This document shows, in pieces, positions 1 to 8,755 of a DNA stretch of 64,000 nucleotides. The translations under genes were made by a program, and so were the position numbers. The stretch comes from Chryseobacterium gleum (lineage in GTDB: Bacteria > Bacteroidota > Bacteroidia > Flavobacteriales > Weeksellaceae): positions 1,426,001 through 1,490,000 of the forward strand of contig NZ_LR134289.1 of the NCBI RefSeq assembly GCF_900636535.1. Direction: 5' to 3'. A model generated the notes under the pieces. That model made no database searches. It saw nothing but the letters and a program-made list of their open reading frames with translations, and was not told the DNA's origin. Position 1 is the first letter of the stretch. Each line of letters begins with the position of its first letter.

Positions 1-1247
1 ACGTTGATATTTTTTCGGACACCCTGTTCGGTAATTTCTCCTTTTGGAATTTCCAGTAAATCATTTTCTGTAATTTGATAATCAAACTTTTTATCGATTT
101 GATTTTTCTCAGGCATAAACTGGTCGAAAATATCTTTCGCCACAGAAACCAAATCGGGATGTGCAACCCAAGTTCCATCGTGACCATTTTTCACTTCACG
201 CTCTTTATCATTTCTGACCTTTCCAAAAGCCTGACTGTTGGCTTCATAATCATTTTTAATAGGAATCTGCGCCGCCATTCCACCAATCGCGTGAACATTT
301 CTTTTATGACAAACTTCAATCACTCTTTTTGAGTATGCATTCATAAAAGGTGAAGTCATTGTTACCTGATCACGATCAGGGAGAATAAATTCTGGAAGAT
401 TTCTGAATTTTTTAATGAATGAAAAAATATAATCCCATCGACCACAATTCAAACCGGAACTATGTTCTTTTAATTCGAATAAAATTTCATCGATTTGAAA
501 AGATGCAGTAATAGTTTCAATTAAAACTGTTGCTTTAATTGTTCCCTGAGGAATTCCGAGATAGTTTTGAGCAAAAACAAAGACGTCATTCCACCAGCGT
601 GCTTCTTTGTAATGTTCTAATTTGGGGAGATAAAAATAAGTTGCACTTCCGTTTTCTATCAATTGTTTTATGTTTCTGAAAAAATAAATTCCAAAATCTA
701 TTAATGAAGCAGAAGTTTGTTCATCATTGATTTCAATATGTTTTTCATTCAAATGCAAACCTCTTGGACGAACTAGCAGAACAGCCATTTCTTCATTTAA
801 TTGGTATGATTTTCCCTGCTCATTTGTAAAATCAATTCTTCTATTGATTGCATCCGAAAGATTGATTTGACCTTCCATACAGTTTTTCCAGGTTGGAGAA
901 TTGCTGTCTTCAAAATCCGCCATAAAAGTTGAAGCACCACAATTCAAAGCATTAATAATCATTTTTCGATCAACTGGCCCAGTAATTTCCACTCTTCGAT
1001 CCAGCAAATCTTCAGGAAGTGGATTGCAAACCCAATTTCCTGTTCTGATTTCTTCGGTTTCTGGAAGAAATTTTGGAAGAATTCCTTTATCGAAATCTTT
1101 CTGTGTAATTTCTCTTTCATCTAAAAGCTCTAATCTTTTAGCATTAAAGTTCTGATGAAGCTCAACCAAAAAATCAACTAAATCATTAGTAAAAATTTCT
1201 TCAAACTGTTGCTGAGCTTTAATTCTTAATTGAGTCTTTGTTTCCAT
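1..1247 (-). CDS. aceB: Malate synthase A (C-terminus beyond window)
   Basis: Condenses glyoxylate with acetyl-CoA to malate in the cytosolic glyoxylate shunt. About 415 N-terminal residues are visible, starting at the ATG whose complement is at 1245-1247; the family is about 525-540 aa, so the end lies left of the window. The family hallmarks are present: LVRPRGLHL (Arg160/Arg162), the catalytic-Glu segment VLIET (Glu244) and CGRWDYIFS (Asp272). The distal catalytic Asp would be off-window. It is divergent from an XRE-type regulator, the usual arrangement for acetate/glyoxylate genes. No frame damage is seen in the visible part. Confidence 0.93.
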   Translation of the reverse strand, partial: METKTQLRIKAQQQFEEIFTNDLVDFLVELHQNFNAKRLELLDEREITQKDFDKGILPKFLPETEEIRTGNWVCNPLPEDLLDRRVEITGPVDRKMIINALNCGASTFMADFEDSNSPTWKNCMEGQINLSDAINRRIDFTNEQGKSYQLNEEMAVLLVRPRGLHLNEKHIEINDEQTSASLIDFGIYFFRNIKQLIENGSATYFYLPKLEHYKEARWWNDVFVFAQNYLGIPQGTIKATVLIETITASFQIDEILFELKEHSSGLNCGRWDYIFSFIKKFRNLPEFILPDRDQVTMTSPFMNAYSKRVIEVCHKRNVHAIGGMAAQIPIKNDYEANSQAFGKVRNDKEREVKNGHDGTWVAHPDLVSVAKDIFDQFMPEKNQIDKKFDYQITENDLLEIPKGEITEQGVRKNIN

Positions 1248-1303
1248 AATCAATTGATTTTCTGATTCAACATTACAAACCTAAATAAAAATTTTCACAT
1301 GCA

Positions 1304-1315
1304 GCGAACGTTCGC
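1304..1315. promoter_or_regulatory. Palindromic operator candidate between aceB and its regulator
   Basis: A perfect 12-bp palindrome, GCGAACGTTCGC, lies in the 127-bp divergent intergenic region between aceB and the XRE-type regulator. A related TGCGAA half-site follows at about 1339. Position and symmetry suggest the regulator's binding site; this is inference. Confidence 0.5.
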
Positions 1316-1362
1316 CGAATTTATTTTAAAATTTATTATGCGAAAAAACCCTTCCAAATATT

Positions 1363-1370
1363 TATCTTTG
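1363..1370 (+). promoter_or_regulatory. -7 promoter box of the XRE-type regulator
   Basis: TATCTTTG matches the Bacteroidetes -7 consensus TAnnTTTG. It ends only 4 bp before the ATG at 1375, so the transcript would have almost no leader. Confidence 0.55.
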
Positions 1371-1374
1371 ACTT

Positions 1375-2398
1375 ATGAATTCTGAAAGTGACTATATCAA
1401 GACGGTTTTCGGGCTAAAACTGAAACAGCAAAGACAAAAGAAAAACTGGTCTTTGCAGGATCTCGCTACAAAGACCGGATTGTCTAAATCTTACCTCAAT
1501 GAAATTGAAAATGGCAAAAAATATCCGAAGCACGATAAAAATTATTCAGCTTTCAGAATCACTGAACTGCACTTTTGATGATTTAGTCTCGACAAAACTG
1601 GATAAAAGTTTAGCTCCATTTAATGAAATTTTACAATCGGATTTTTTCAAAGAAATCCCTTTGGAACTTTTCGGAATCAATAAAAATAATTTGATAAGTA
1701 TTATCAGCGATGCACCAAAAAAAGTAACTGCGTTCATTAATGCTTTGATCGAAATTTCTCAGAATTATAATTTAGGAAAAGAACGATTTTACTTCGCTGT
1801 TCTTCGTTCGTTTCAGGAATTGTATGACAATTATTTCCCTGAAATTGAAGATAAAGCATTACAGTTTGCGCAAGAAAATAAATTAGAGATTGATAAAAAT
1901 CTACAGTCGGATATTTTAGAAAATATCTTATCTGAAAAATTTAATTATAAAATTCAGTCAGAAAATTTTGAAGAATATGGAACTTTAGACAATCTCCGTT
2001 CGCTTTTTATTCCTGAAAAAAAACTATTGCTTTTAAATAAAAAATTGGAACGGGATCAAAAAACATTTATTCTATCAAAAGAAATCGGCTTCAATGTTTT
2101 GGAATTAAAAAATCGTCCAAATACATACTCCTGGCTGGATTTTGGAAGTTTTGAGGAAATTTTAAATAATTTTTATGCTTCTTATTTTGCCGGAGCATTA
2201 TTGATTTCAAAACAAAAAATCATTAGAAAAACTTCAGAATTTTTCTTTCAGAATGAATGGAACCCCCAAAATTTTGAAAGTCTGATTGAGAAATTCACCA
2301 ATTCACCGGAAACTTTTTATCACCTAACAGTATCTAAAGAAGTGTTTATTAATGGTAGTTTACTCAATACAAGGTGTACAAAAGTGGTACAGAATTAA
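1375..2398 (+). pseudogene. XRE-family acetate/short-chain fatty-acid regulator, frameshifted and 3'-truncated
   Basis: The N-terminus is a classic helix-turn-helix (residues about 10-55, with LQDLATKTGLSKSYLNEIENGKKYP). After codon 55 or so the frame is lost: GAT AAA AAT TAT. Removing one A from the A5 run near 1536-1540 restores D-K-I-I-Q-L-S-E-S and joins the HTH to the long downstream frame (1499-2398). The downstream part resembles ScfR/RamB-type regulators that sit beside glyoxylate-cycle genes. Those proteins are usually near 480-500 aa. Here similarity seems to stop after a stretch like SPETFYHLT (about 2325), and the last 20 residues look like unrelated intergenic sequence. The usual neighbour aceA is absent. 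So this appears to be a gene broken twice, although the A-run shift could be a sequencing error. Confidence 0.7.
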
Positions 2399-2523
2399 GA
2401 TGCTGTAACATCTTTTTTTTCTACTTTTCCGAACGCATCTCGTCACATTAAACACTTGTGAACTAATATTTTACAATATTTGACGATAAATTTAAATGTA
2501 CAATTATACTACTTTTGTACACC
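2373..2523. repeat. Inverted pair of 13-bp motif GGTGTACAAAAGT
   Basis: GGTGTACAAAAGT at 2373-2385 recurs as its exact reverse complement at 2511-2523; flanking bases also partly match. The pair brackets the terminator-like hairpin just after the truncated regulator. Each arm read outward contains a -7-like element (for example TACTTTTG). It may be the ends of a small element or two divergent promoters. Confidence 0.55.
2397..2420 (+). terminator. Rho-independent terminator after the broken regulator
   Basis: Stem AAGATG / CATCTT with loop CTGTAA, followed by a run of Ts. It overlaps the stop codon of the truncated frame. Confidence 0.65.
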
Positions 2524-2656
2524 TCCAGCCTTATATTTCAATGTAAATCAACATATTAACAATTCCCGATTGCAACTATAATAATTACTACATTTTGCCA
2601 TTACACCCCCCAATTTTCATTTTTAACGTTAAAATAAGTACCATACATTTCCCAAT

Positions 2657-4291
2657 TTATTCTTTGCTTTTATAACTTTTTATGTAAAAATTAGGATCAA
2701 TATCAACCTGATTAATAAAATTATTTTTCAGATCATAGGATTGCCAGGAAGTAGTTGGAGAAATCCAGTCTTCAATACCAATGATCTTAATCGGCATTGT
2801 AAAATTATTGATACAGTTTGTAAATCGATACTGTAGTTTATGATCTGTTATAAAATATTCCAATACTGGAACCTGAGAGGTTCTCAGATACTGATCATAC
2901 ACAGCATTAAAGTTTATTCCTGACTGAATATTAATGTAATTTTCAATTTCTTTTGTTGTGACAACCTTGTGATAGAACTGTTTATTAAGCCCACGTAGTA
3001 TTTGCAAAAATTTTTCGTCATTATCGATGACAGTCTTGATCATGTGAATGACCGCCCATCCTTTTACATATCCGTCTGAGCTTCCATCTTCATTAATACC
3101 GTATCTGCCAATAATAGGTTTATCATTTTCAATGGTTCTGTATCTGCCTGAAAGAAACTCCTCCTCTGCTTTTTTTCCAAACAGATCCGAAAGTACAAGC
3201 TCTTCAGCCAGACCTGCAAATCCTTCCTGGATCCATCGGTCAGCAATATCGCCGGCGGTAATACTATTTCCGAACCATTCATGTGACATCTCATGAATAA
3301 CGATTCTGTCTGTTTTTTTACCCCAGCCTGTTTTTGACACATCATTTCCTTTGTATGTCCCTTTTGTAAAATTATTACCATATGCAATCGCACTCTGATG
3401 TTCCATTCCGATATAAGGTGCTTCTACAATCTTAAATCCGTCTTCATAGAACGGATATGGACCAAACCAATGTTCCAGTGACTTCATTGCCTGAATGGAT
3501 TCAGGTATTAAATGATTTTCAGCCTTTTGTTTATTATAGTCGAGAACCCAATAATCCATGCTTAGTTTCCCTATGATTCCGGTATAATTCTTTTTGATAT
3601 TAACGTAGTTGCCCATGTAGAAAGAGATGCCATAATGATTGATCGGATTAACGACTTTCCATGTATATTGCATGTCACCATCAGATGTCCGTTGCTGTTT
3701 TACCAGACATCCGTTACCTATCGCATTTAGAGATGCAGGCGTAATTATTGAAATAGAAGCACCCTCATCTGGTTCATCATACAGCATATTTTTGCATGGA
3801 TACCATAAGCTGGCTCCTTTGTACTGACAGGCCACTGAAATCCAGGGACGGTTTAAAGAATCTTTGCCCCATACAAAACCTCCGTCCCATGGTGGGGATT
3901 GAGATTCTACAGGTTTACCCGAATAATAAACAGCGATGTTGTATTTCCTATTTTTATGTTTTCTGACTCCTGAAACATACCAGATATTTCCTTTATTTTG
4001 AAAGCTTAGCTTTTTACCATTTTGAGTAACACTGTCAATGATCAATGGTTTTACAAAGTCGATCTGCATCAATTCAGATGGTTGCTCTGAAATTACTTTA
4101 TATCTGATTTTATTATTTCCTGTAATCGTTTTTGTATGGTAATCGGGTTTAATGGTAATGTTATATGACATTAAGTCCCACCATCTTTTCTCCGGTGTTA
4201 AAGAGCCTACCAAAGAATCTTCTTTAGATGGCTGTTGTGCAGCAGCCCAGTTGGATACAAACAATATAAAAATAAATCTTAGTACATTCAT
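2657..4291 (-). CDS. M1-family zinc aminopeptidase-like protein, exported
   Basis: Gluzincin of the M1 (aminopeptidase N-like) family. It carries the substrate-recognition motif GMEHQ (GxMEN-like), the zinc site HEMSH and a second zinc ligand Glu in RWIQEGFAGLAEE about 19 residues later. The start is set at the ATG at 4291 (MNVLRFIFILFVSNWAAAQQ), because this gives a proper Sec signal peptide; an in-frame upstream ATG at 4342 only adds a non-signal extension. At about 544 aa it is shorter than full APN (850+), matching the compact Bacteroidetes exported members. It stands as a single gene. Exact peptide substrate unknown. Confidence 0.88.
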   Translation of the reverse strand: MNVLRFIFILFVSNWAAAQQPSKEDSLVGSLTPEKRWWDLMSYNITIKPDYHTKTITGNNKIRYKVISEQPSELMQIDFVKPLIIDSVTQNGKKLSFQNKGNIWYVSGVRKHKNRKYNIAVYYSGKPVESQSPPWDGGFVWGKDSLNRPWISVACQYKGASLWYPCKNMLYDEPDEGASISIITPASLNAIGNGCLVKQQRTSDGDMQYTWKVVNPINHYGISFYMGNYVNIKKNYTGIIGKLSMDYWVLDYNKQKAENHLIPESIQAMKSLEHWFGPYPFYEDGFKIVEAPYIGMEHQSAIAYGNNFTKGTYKGNDVSKTGWGKKTDRIVIHEMSHEWFGNSITAGDIADRWIQEGFAGLAEELVLSDLFGKKAEEEFLSGRYRTIENDKPIIGRYGINEDGSSDGYVKGWAVIHMIKTVIDNDEKFLQILRGLNKQFYHKVVTTKEIENYINIQSGINFNAVYDQYLRTSQVPVLEYFITDHKLQYRFTNCINNFTMPIKIIGIEDWISPTTSWQSYDLKNNFINQVDIDPNFYIKSYKSKE

Positions 4292-4361
4292 ATCAGAACA
4301 GATCTGATTATTAATTAAGTCAGGTACATAGCTAAATAGCAATACATTTTAGAATAATACG

Positions 4362-5425
4362 CTAAGTGCAATATTTTTCCGCTAACATTTCAAGGACCAG
4401 GTCTATTCCTTCATTTGCTGACTCTGAAGATAAATTGCCGAAAATAATGATAGCAATTTTTTTCTCTTTAAATATTGATACGGAGGACATAAAACCGTTG
4501 GCATTTCCAAAATTATTAATATAACTTTTTCCATCTTTTCCTGTTTTTTTGAACCAACCAAAAGAAAAAATGGGGAATTGAAATAGAAGCTGTTCAAAAG
4601 TTTCTTTCTTAAATGGTATTCCTTTTCCTTCTAATCCTTTTAAATAATTTTGAATATATAATGAATAATCGGGTAAAGTGGTGTTTATATTACCCGCTGA
4701 CAGCAACCAATTTAATTTTATATTCTCTTCTATAAGTGGGACTAGTTGTTCATAATGGCCGTAAGTCTGTTGTTCATCTTGGGTATTTGGACTACCAAAT
4801 CTGAAATCAATATTTAATTTTTTTTTGAGATCGTTGACCAATTCATAATAATTTTATTGCTAACTTTTTCTAACATAAGTCCCGCTAAAACGTAGCCAAG
4901 GTTTGTTAAGTACAAATCATCGTTATTTTTCTTTACCGCTTTTTGAGTGAGTAAGTATTTCGCAATATTGTATCGTTGTTCTTGGTTTGTTCCTGTTATT
5001 ACCACAGATTCCGGGATATATGTATCATAAGAAAACGGAGCTAGTGGCGCTTTAAAATTCAGAAGATTAATTAATGTTAGACTCTTACTTTGATTTTGCT
5101 TTGCCTTTAATTCCGGAAATAAATGAAAAAAATCAGTATTCCAGTTAATTTTTCCTTGTGATACCAAATCAGCAGCAATAAATGATGTAATTGCCTTAGT
5201 ATTTGAACCCAGATGAAATCTATTTTGTAGAGTAACCTGCACATTAGAATTAACTTTATTTGTTCCTAAAGCTTTCATTAAGATTGAATCAGAAGATATT
5301 ACGGCAATTTCTAAAGCCGGAATTTGGTATCTAATTCTGATACTGTCAATCTTATCTGAAATAGTTTGGGCAATTAAACTATAGGCTATCAGGAAGGTCA
5401 AAATGAATTGAAGTTTTACTTTCAT
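4362..5425 (-). pseudogene. Serine hydrolase (class C beta-lactamase-like), frameshifted
   Basis: The N-terminal frame (ATG at 5425, signal peptide MKVKLQFILTFLIAYSLIAQ) holds the SxxK nucleophile motif in GSNTKAITSF and GYVLAGLMLEKVSNK. It then loses frame at about 4854-4858. The C-terminal frame (4362-4841) continues the same domain (LVNDLKKKLNIDFRFG to the end). Adding one A to the A4 run restores N-K-N-Y-Y-E-L-V-N-D-L. The YxN motif expected before LGYVLAG reads LTN, so the catalytic Tyr is missing too. Both changes suggest decay, though the shift alone could be a homopolymer read error. Predicted export to the periplasm, substrate unknown. Confidence 0.8.
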
Positions 5426-5525
5426 TTGCTTAAAAATGCAATTTGTGTTAAAGAAGGAAATACTATTTAATATTCTTTCTATCATGTCTACGGTATCACT
5501 AAAGTTCTAAAGCTTATTGACAATA

Positions 5526-6356
5526 TTAATTATACTTTATAGCTTTATCAACTTCAACAGGATTATTATATTTTCTTATAATGGACTGCAGATTTTTTAC
5601 CTGTGCATTCAGTTCTTCGATATTGCTGATTTGTTTTCCTCCGATATTAATATTCAGGTTGGGACTGCTTTTCAAATTGGTTCTTTCGAAAGAAAAAGGA
5701 TCATTGTAAAAATCCATTAGTAACTTTTTCTTCTGTTTTTCATTGATAACAACAGCCTTGTTTCCAAAATTTGATTCCAGAAAATCATCTGTTGCGAAAT
5801 TGTCGGGAAAGTTTTGATTTTTAATGAGCTTATAGATAAAGTTATTTTTATCATCCTGAATCTCAAAAATCAAACCCGGTAATCCACGAAATTTATACGG
5901 ACCTTCATTAAAAGGAATATCCTTGTTGAACCAGGCTATCCAATGCCGTCCTCCAAAATCAGCGGTTGCTTTCTGAAGATCATATTCATTGTATTTTTTT
6001 GTATCACTTTCAATTTTCCAATTAATGATATCGTTAGTTTTGAAAGAATAATAGCCGAATTTGATATTGATGAAATTTTCGTTTTCAGACGAATCGTTTC
6101 TCCTCTTGACAATCTGTCCCGTCATATCAACATGTTTATTATCCATGTTTCCAAATTTTTTATTTATAGAATCCGCAATTAATAGATTTCTCCCATAAAA
6201 TTTGGTTTCATTTTTATTAACATCCAATATCATATAGAATTTCTGATGTTCGTTTTCAGTTGAATCCATTTTCAATTGTAATTCATAAATATACCTGTGT
6301 GTTTGAGCCTGGAAAAAACTTCCGATAAGCAGGCAAAATAACATGATTATTTTCAT
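5526..6356 (-). CDS. GLPGLI-family exported protein
   Basis: A 276-aa Bacteroidetes-specific protein with a signal peptide (MKIIMLFCLLIGSFFQAQ) and the defining motif FRGLPGLIFEI at about residues 157-167, preceded by the conserved IAWFNKDIPFNEGPY segment. GLPGLI proteins are secreted or outer-membrane-associated with no firmly assigned function. This is the last gene with a chromosomal character before the ICE integrase. Confidence 0.85.
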   Translation of the reverse strand: MKIIMLFCLLIGSFFQAQTHRYIYELQLKMDSTENEHQKFYMILDVNKNETKFYGRNLLIADSINKKFGNMDNKHVDMTGQIVKRRNDSSENENFINIKFGYYSFKTNDIINWKIESDTKKYNEYDLQKATADFGGRHWIAWFNKDIPFNEGPYKFRGLPGLIFEIQDDKNNFIYKLIKNQNFPDNFATDDFLESNFGNKAVVINEKQKKKLLMDFYNDPFSFERTNLKSSPNLNINIGGKQISNIEELNAQVKNLQSIIRKYNNPVEVDKAIKYN

Positions 6357-6928
6357 AATTATTTGTTTTTGAAGGTTTCAAATTCAAATATAATTATTTA
6401 AAGAAAGCCGAATAAGGAAAAAGTGCTTTGACGCGTACGAAATTACCCATCGTCAATTTCTTACTCAATCGATTATTTTTAGTAAAATGCTTATTACTAA
6501 CAAAAAAGACCGTTTATTGTAAAACTGCTACAGCAACAAACTTTTCCCATAATTTGTCCATCCAGCAACAAGCTGCAATTTAAAATCTACTAGGAACCGA
6601 TTGCGAATTTATAGGAGAAAATATAAAGTAATAAAATAAACGTGTTTGAGAATAGTCTTTTTAAGTAAAAAAGATTAGTAAAAAGCAAAAATAAGCAAAA
6701 CGGTTAAAACCGTTGCTATACAAGGCTTTATAAAAATAGTAGTCTTAGTTCGGAAGTCGGTGTCTGATAGGTTTTGGGCTTAAAATGACAAGGTTAAGTT
6801 ACTAATTCGTTACCGATTGATAAAGGTAACTACATAGCTTAACTGATTATATTTCAGCTTTTTGCACCCTTTTCTACATTCCCTTGTAACTCAATGTAAT
6901 TTAATTTTAAACGTTAAATATTTGAGTT
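6357..6928. other. Non-coding ICE left-end region (attL expected here)
   Basis: This 572-bp gap has no convincing gene and separates chromosomal-type genes from the integrase. It holds a perfect inverted repeat AACGGTT-AA-AACCGTT at 6699-6714, preceded by the short direct repeats AAAAGCAAAA and ATAAGCAAAA. A nested inverted set at about 6790-6845 includes GTTACC / GGTAAC. Such repeats could be integrase arm sites. The att core cannot be fixed because the other ICE end is outside the window. No tRNA gene is seen. Confidence 0.5.
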
Positions 6929-8179
6929 ATGGAACAGACAAAAAAATCCACGTTCAAACTACTTTTCTACCTGAAAAAGAACGAACTGAAAAAGAACGGT
7001 AATGCCCCGATTATGGCACGTATTACCATTGACGGAACCCCTAAAACTTTCGGAACAAAGTTAGAAATAAACCCCAATAACTGGGATTTAAAACACGGAA
7101 GAGTTCAGGGAAAAAGTGCGCAGGCATTAAGCATCAATAAAAAACTGGATAATATACGTGGGCGCATCGACAAGATTTATGAAGATATGCTGAAGCACGA
7201 GGGCTTTGCGACCGCCCAAAAAGTAAAGCTATCGTTTTTGGGTGTAGGTGTAATGGATGATGCAATTCTTAAAGTTTTCAGCGACCAAAATGAGGGTTTT
7301 AAAAAATTGGTCGAAAAGGCAGAACGCTCACAAAGCACCTACAACAAGTATATCACGGTTTACAATCATCTTACCACGTTTATAAAAGAACGCTATCATC
7401 GTGATGATATGGCTTTTCGGGAATTGACTGCCGATTTTATCCGTGAGTTTGATTTTTACCTCCGGTACGATTTACAATCTTCCCATAATACGGTTTGGGT
7501 TTACACTATGCCTGTATTAAGTCTGGTGGAACTGGCTATTAAAAAAGGCTTGATACGTGATAATCCGTTTCAGGATTACGAAATCAATATGGAAGAAACC
7601 GACCGGGGTTATATCCTTAAAGAAGATGTAGAAAGGTTGATGATGTGCGCACCATCGCACCCACGATATGAACTTGTAAAAGACCTATTCATTTTCAGTT
7701 GCTTTACAGGACTTGCTTATGCGGATATTAAGAAACTGACAAGGAACAACATTCAATCTTTTTTTGACGGTCATCAGTGGATTATCAGCAGAAGAAAAAA
7801 ATCAGATATTGCTTCCAATGTTCGGTTAATGGAAATACCTAAACGTATCATTGAGAAATATCAGGGTACGACAAGGAATGAATTTATCTTTCCAGTTCCG
7901 ACCAATGCAACCTGCAATACGCACATAGGTAAACTGGTTGAAAAAGCAGAAATCATTACGGAGCAAAAAGTAACCTTTCACACAGCAAGGCATACTTTCG
8001 GAACAATGTTTTTGACCGAGGGCGTACCGCTTGAAAGCCTTAGCAAAATGATGGGGCATAAAAATATTTCCACTACACAGATTTATGCTAAAATCACAAG
8101 CCAAAAAATCAGTAAGGATATGGATTTAGTTACCCCTAAATTTAAGGCGATGGAAGAAGCGTTTATGATGGCAATCTAA
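6929..8179 (+). CDS. int: Tyrosine site-specific integrase (IntDOT-like)
   Basis: Catalyses ICE integration and excision by Holliday-junction strand exchange. The protein is 416 aa: an N-terminal arm-binding region, a SAM-like core-binding region (about 110-210) and a C-terminal catalytic domain. Catalytic residues visible are H351-x-x-R354 (FHTARHTFGT), H377 (MMGHKN) and nucleophile Tyr386 (TTQIYAKI). As in IntDOT, the box I region reads CFTGLAYADI, without the usual Arg. It is the first ICE gene, transcribed away from the predicted chromosome junction. The excisionase-like pair at 14.8-15.4 kb and RteC at 49.5 kb are its likely partners. Confidence 0.93.
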   Translation: MEQTKKSTFKLLFYLKKNELKKNGNAPIMARITIDGTPKTFGTKLEINPNNWDLKHGRVQGKSAQALSINKKLDNIRGRIDKIYEDMLKHEGFATAQKVKLSFLGVGVMDDAILKVFSDQNEGFKKLVEKAERSQSTYNKYITVYNHLTTFIKERYHRDDMAFRELTADFIREFDFYLRYDLQSSHNTVWVYTMPVLSLVELAIKKGLIRDNPFQDYEINMEETDRGYILKEDVERLMMCAPSHPRYELVKDLFIFSCFTGLAYADIKKLTRNNIQSFFDGHQWIISRRKKSDIASNVRLMEIPKRIIEKYQGTTRNEFIFPVPTNATCNTHIGKLVEKAEIITEQKVTFHTARHTFGTMFLTEGVPLESLSKMMGHKNISTTQIYAKITSQKISKDMDLVTPKFKAMEEAFMMAI

Positions 8180-8203
8180 TCAGCTTTTAGTTAATCACAA
8201 TGA

Positions 8204-8230
8204 GCAGAACTTAACGGTTCTGCTTTTTTT
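8204..8230 (+). terminator. Terminator after int
   Basis: Perfect 7-bp stem GCAGAAC / GTTCTGC, 6-nt loop, then seven Ts. Confidence 0.85.
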
Positions 8231-8755
8231 ATGCCTATACTTTTTGTGTAGGTAAAGCACATTTACTTTCCTCTACGCAATCCAACGCTGTAAAAGAGCT
8301 TATTACCTACTTCAGAAATAGAAAATTGAAAAACGAAACCCTTATCTAACGCTCCCTGCTATTCCATTTTTCAAATCTCTATTACAGGCTATCATAGCCT
8401 GGTCATTAATGCTATAAAAATTTAGAACAGAAAATTTCCACAATCAACCGGTAAAAAGGCAGCTAAGTTATAGCGGGCAGCCACCCCACACGCCCAACCA
8501 AAAGACTACGGCATAATGGCAAGGCAAAATGCTGGCTTCGCCGAATTGCTGTGTGTTGCCTTGCCACCCTCCGGGACTTATTCCGTTTCCTTTTGGTTTT
8601 CCGCTTAGCCCGCTTGGATTATCTGCTTTCTTTTTTCCGGTTTTTCTTTTGGAAAAATTTATGCGAAGCGAAGCGGAGCAAACCACAACAGGAAGCGGGA
8701 AACGAGGAAAGCGAGTGAGTAAATAACATTTTTCAAACATCAAAATTTTAGCATT
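8231..8755. other. Non-coding region before DUF932 with a 10-bp inverted repeat
   Basis: About 525 bp without a credible gene. It has a perfect inverted repeat GGCAAGGCAA (8518-8527) / TTGCCTTGCC (8556-8565), with an inner GGC-TTC-GCC hairpin at about 8534-8542. The tract to 8700 is pyrimidine-rich on the plus strand (C/T runs) and more GC-rich than the surroundings. Function unknown; replication or regulatory structure is possible. Confidence 0.45.

Noticed and set aside
2397..2656. A further gene between the broken regulator and the M1 peptidase
   Set aside because: No frame over 40 codons with plausible composition; only the terminator and inverted pair.
3048..3393. Short frames on either strand inside the M1 peptidase
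   Set aside because: They overlap a gene with a complete set of M1 motifs.
6357..6928. A tRNA gene as the ICE target
   Set aside because: No cloverleaf, no T-loop GTTCRANNC and no fitting anticodon arm found.
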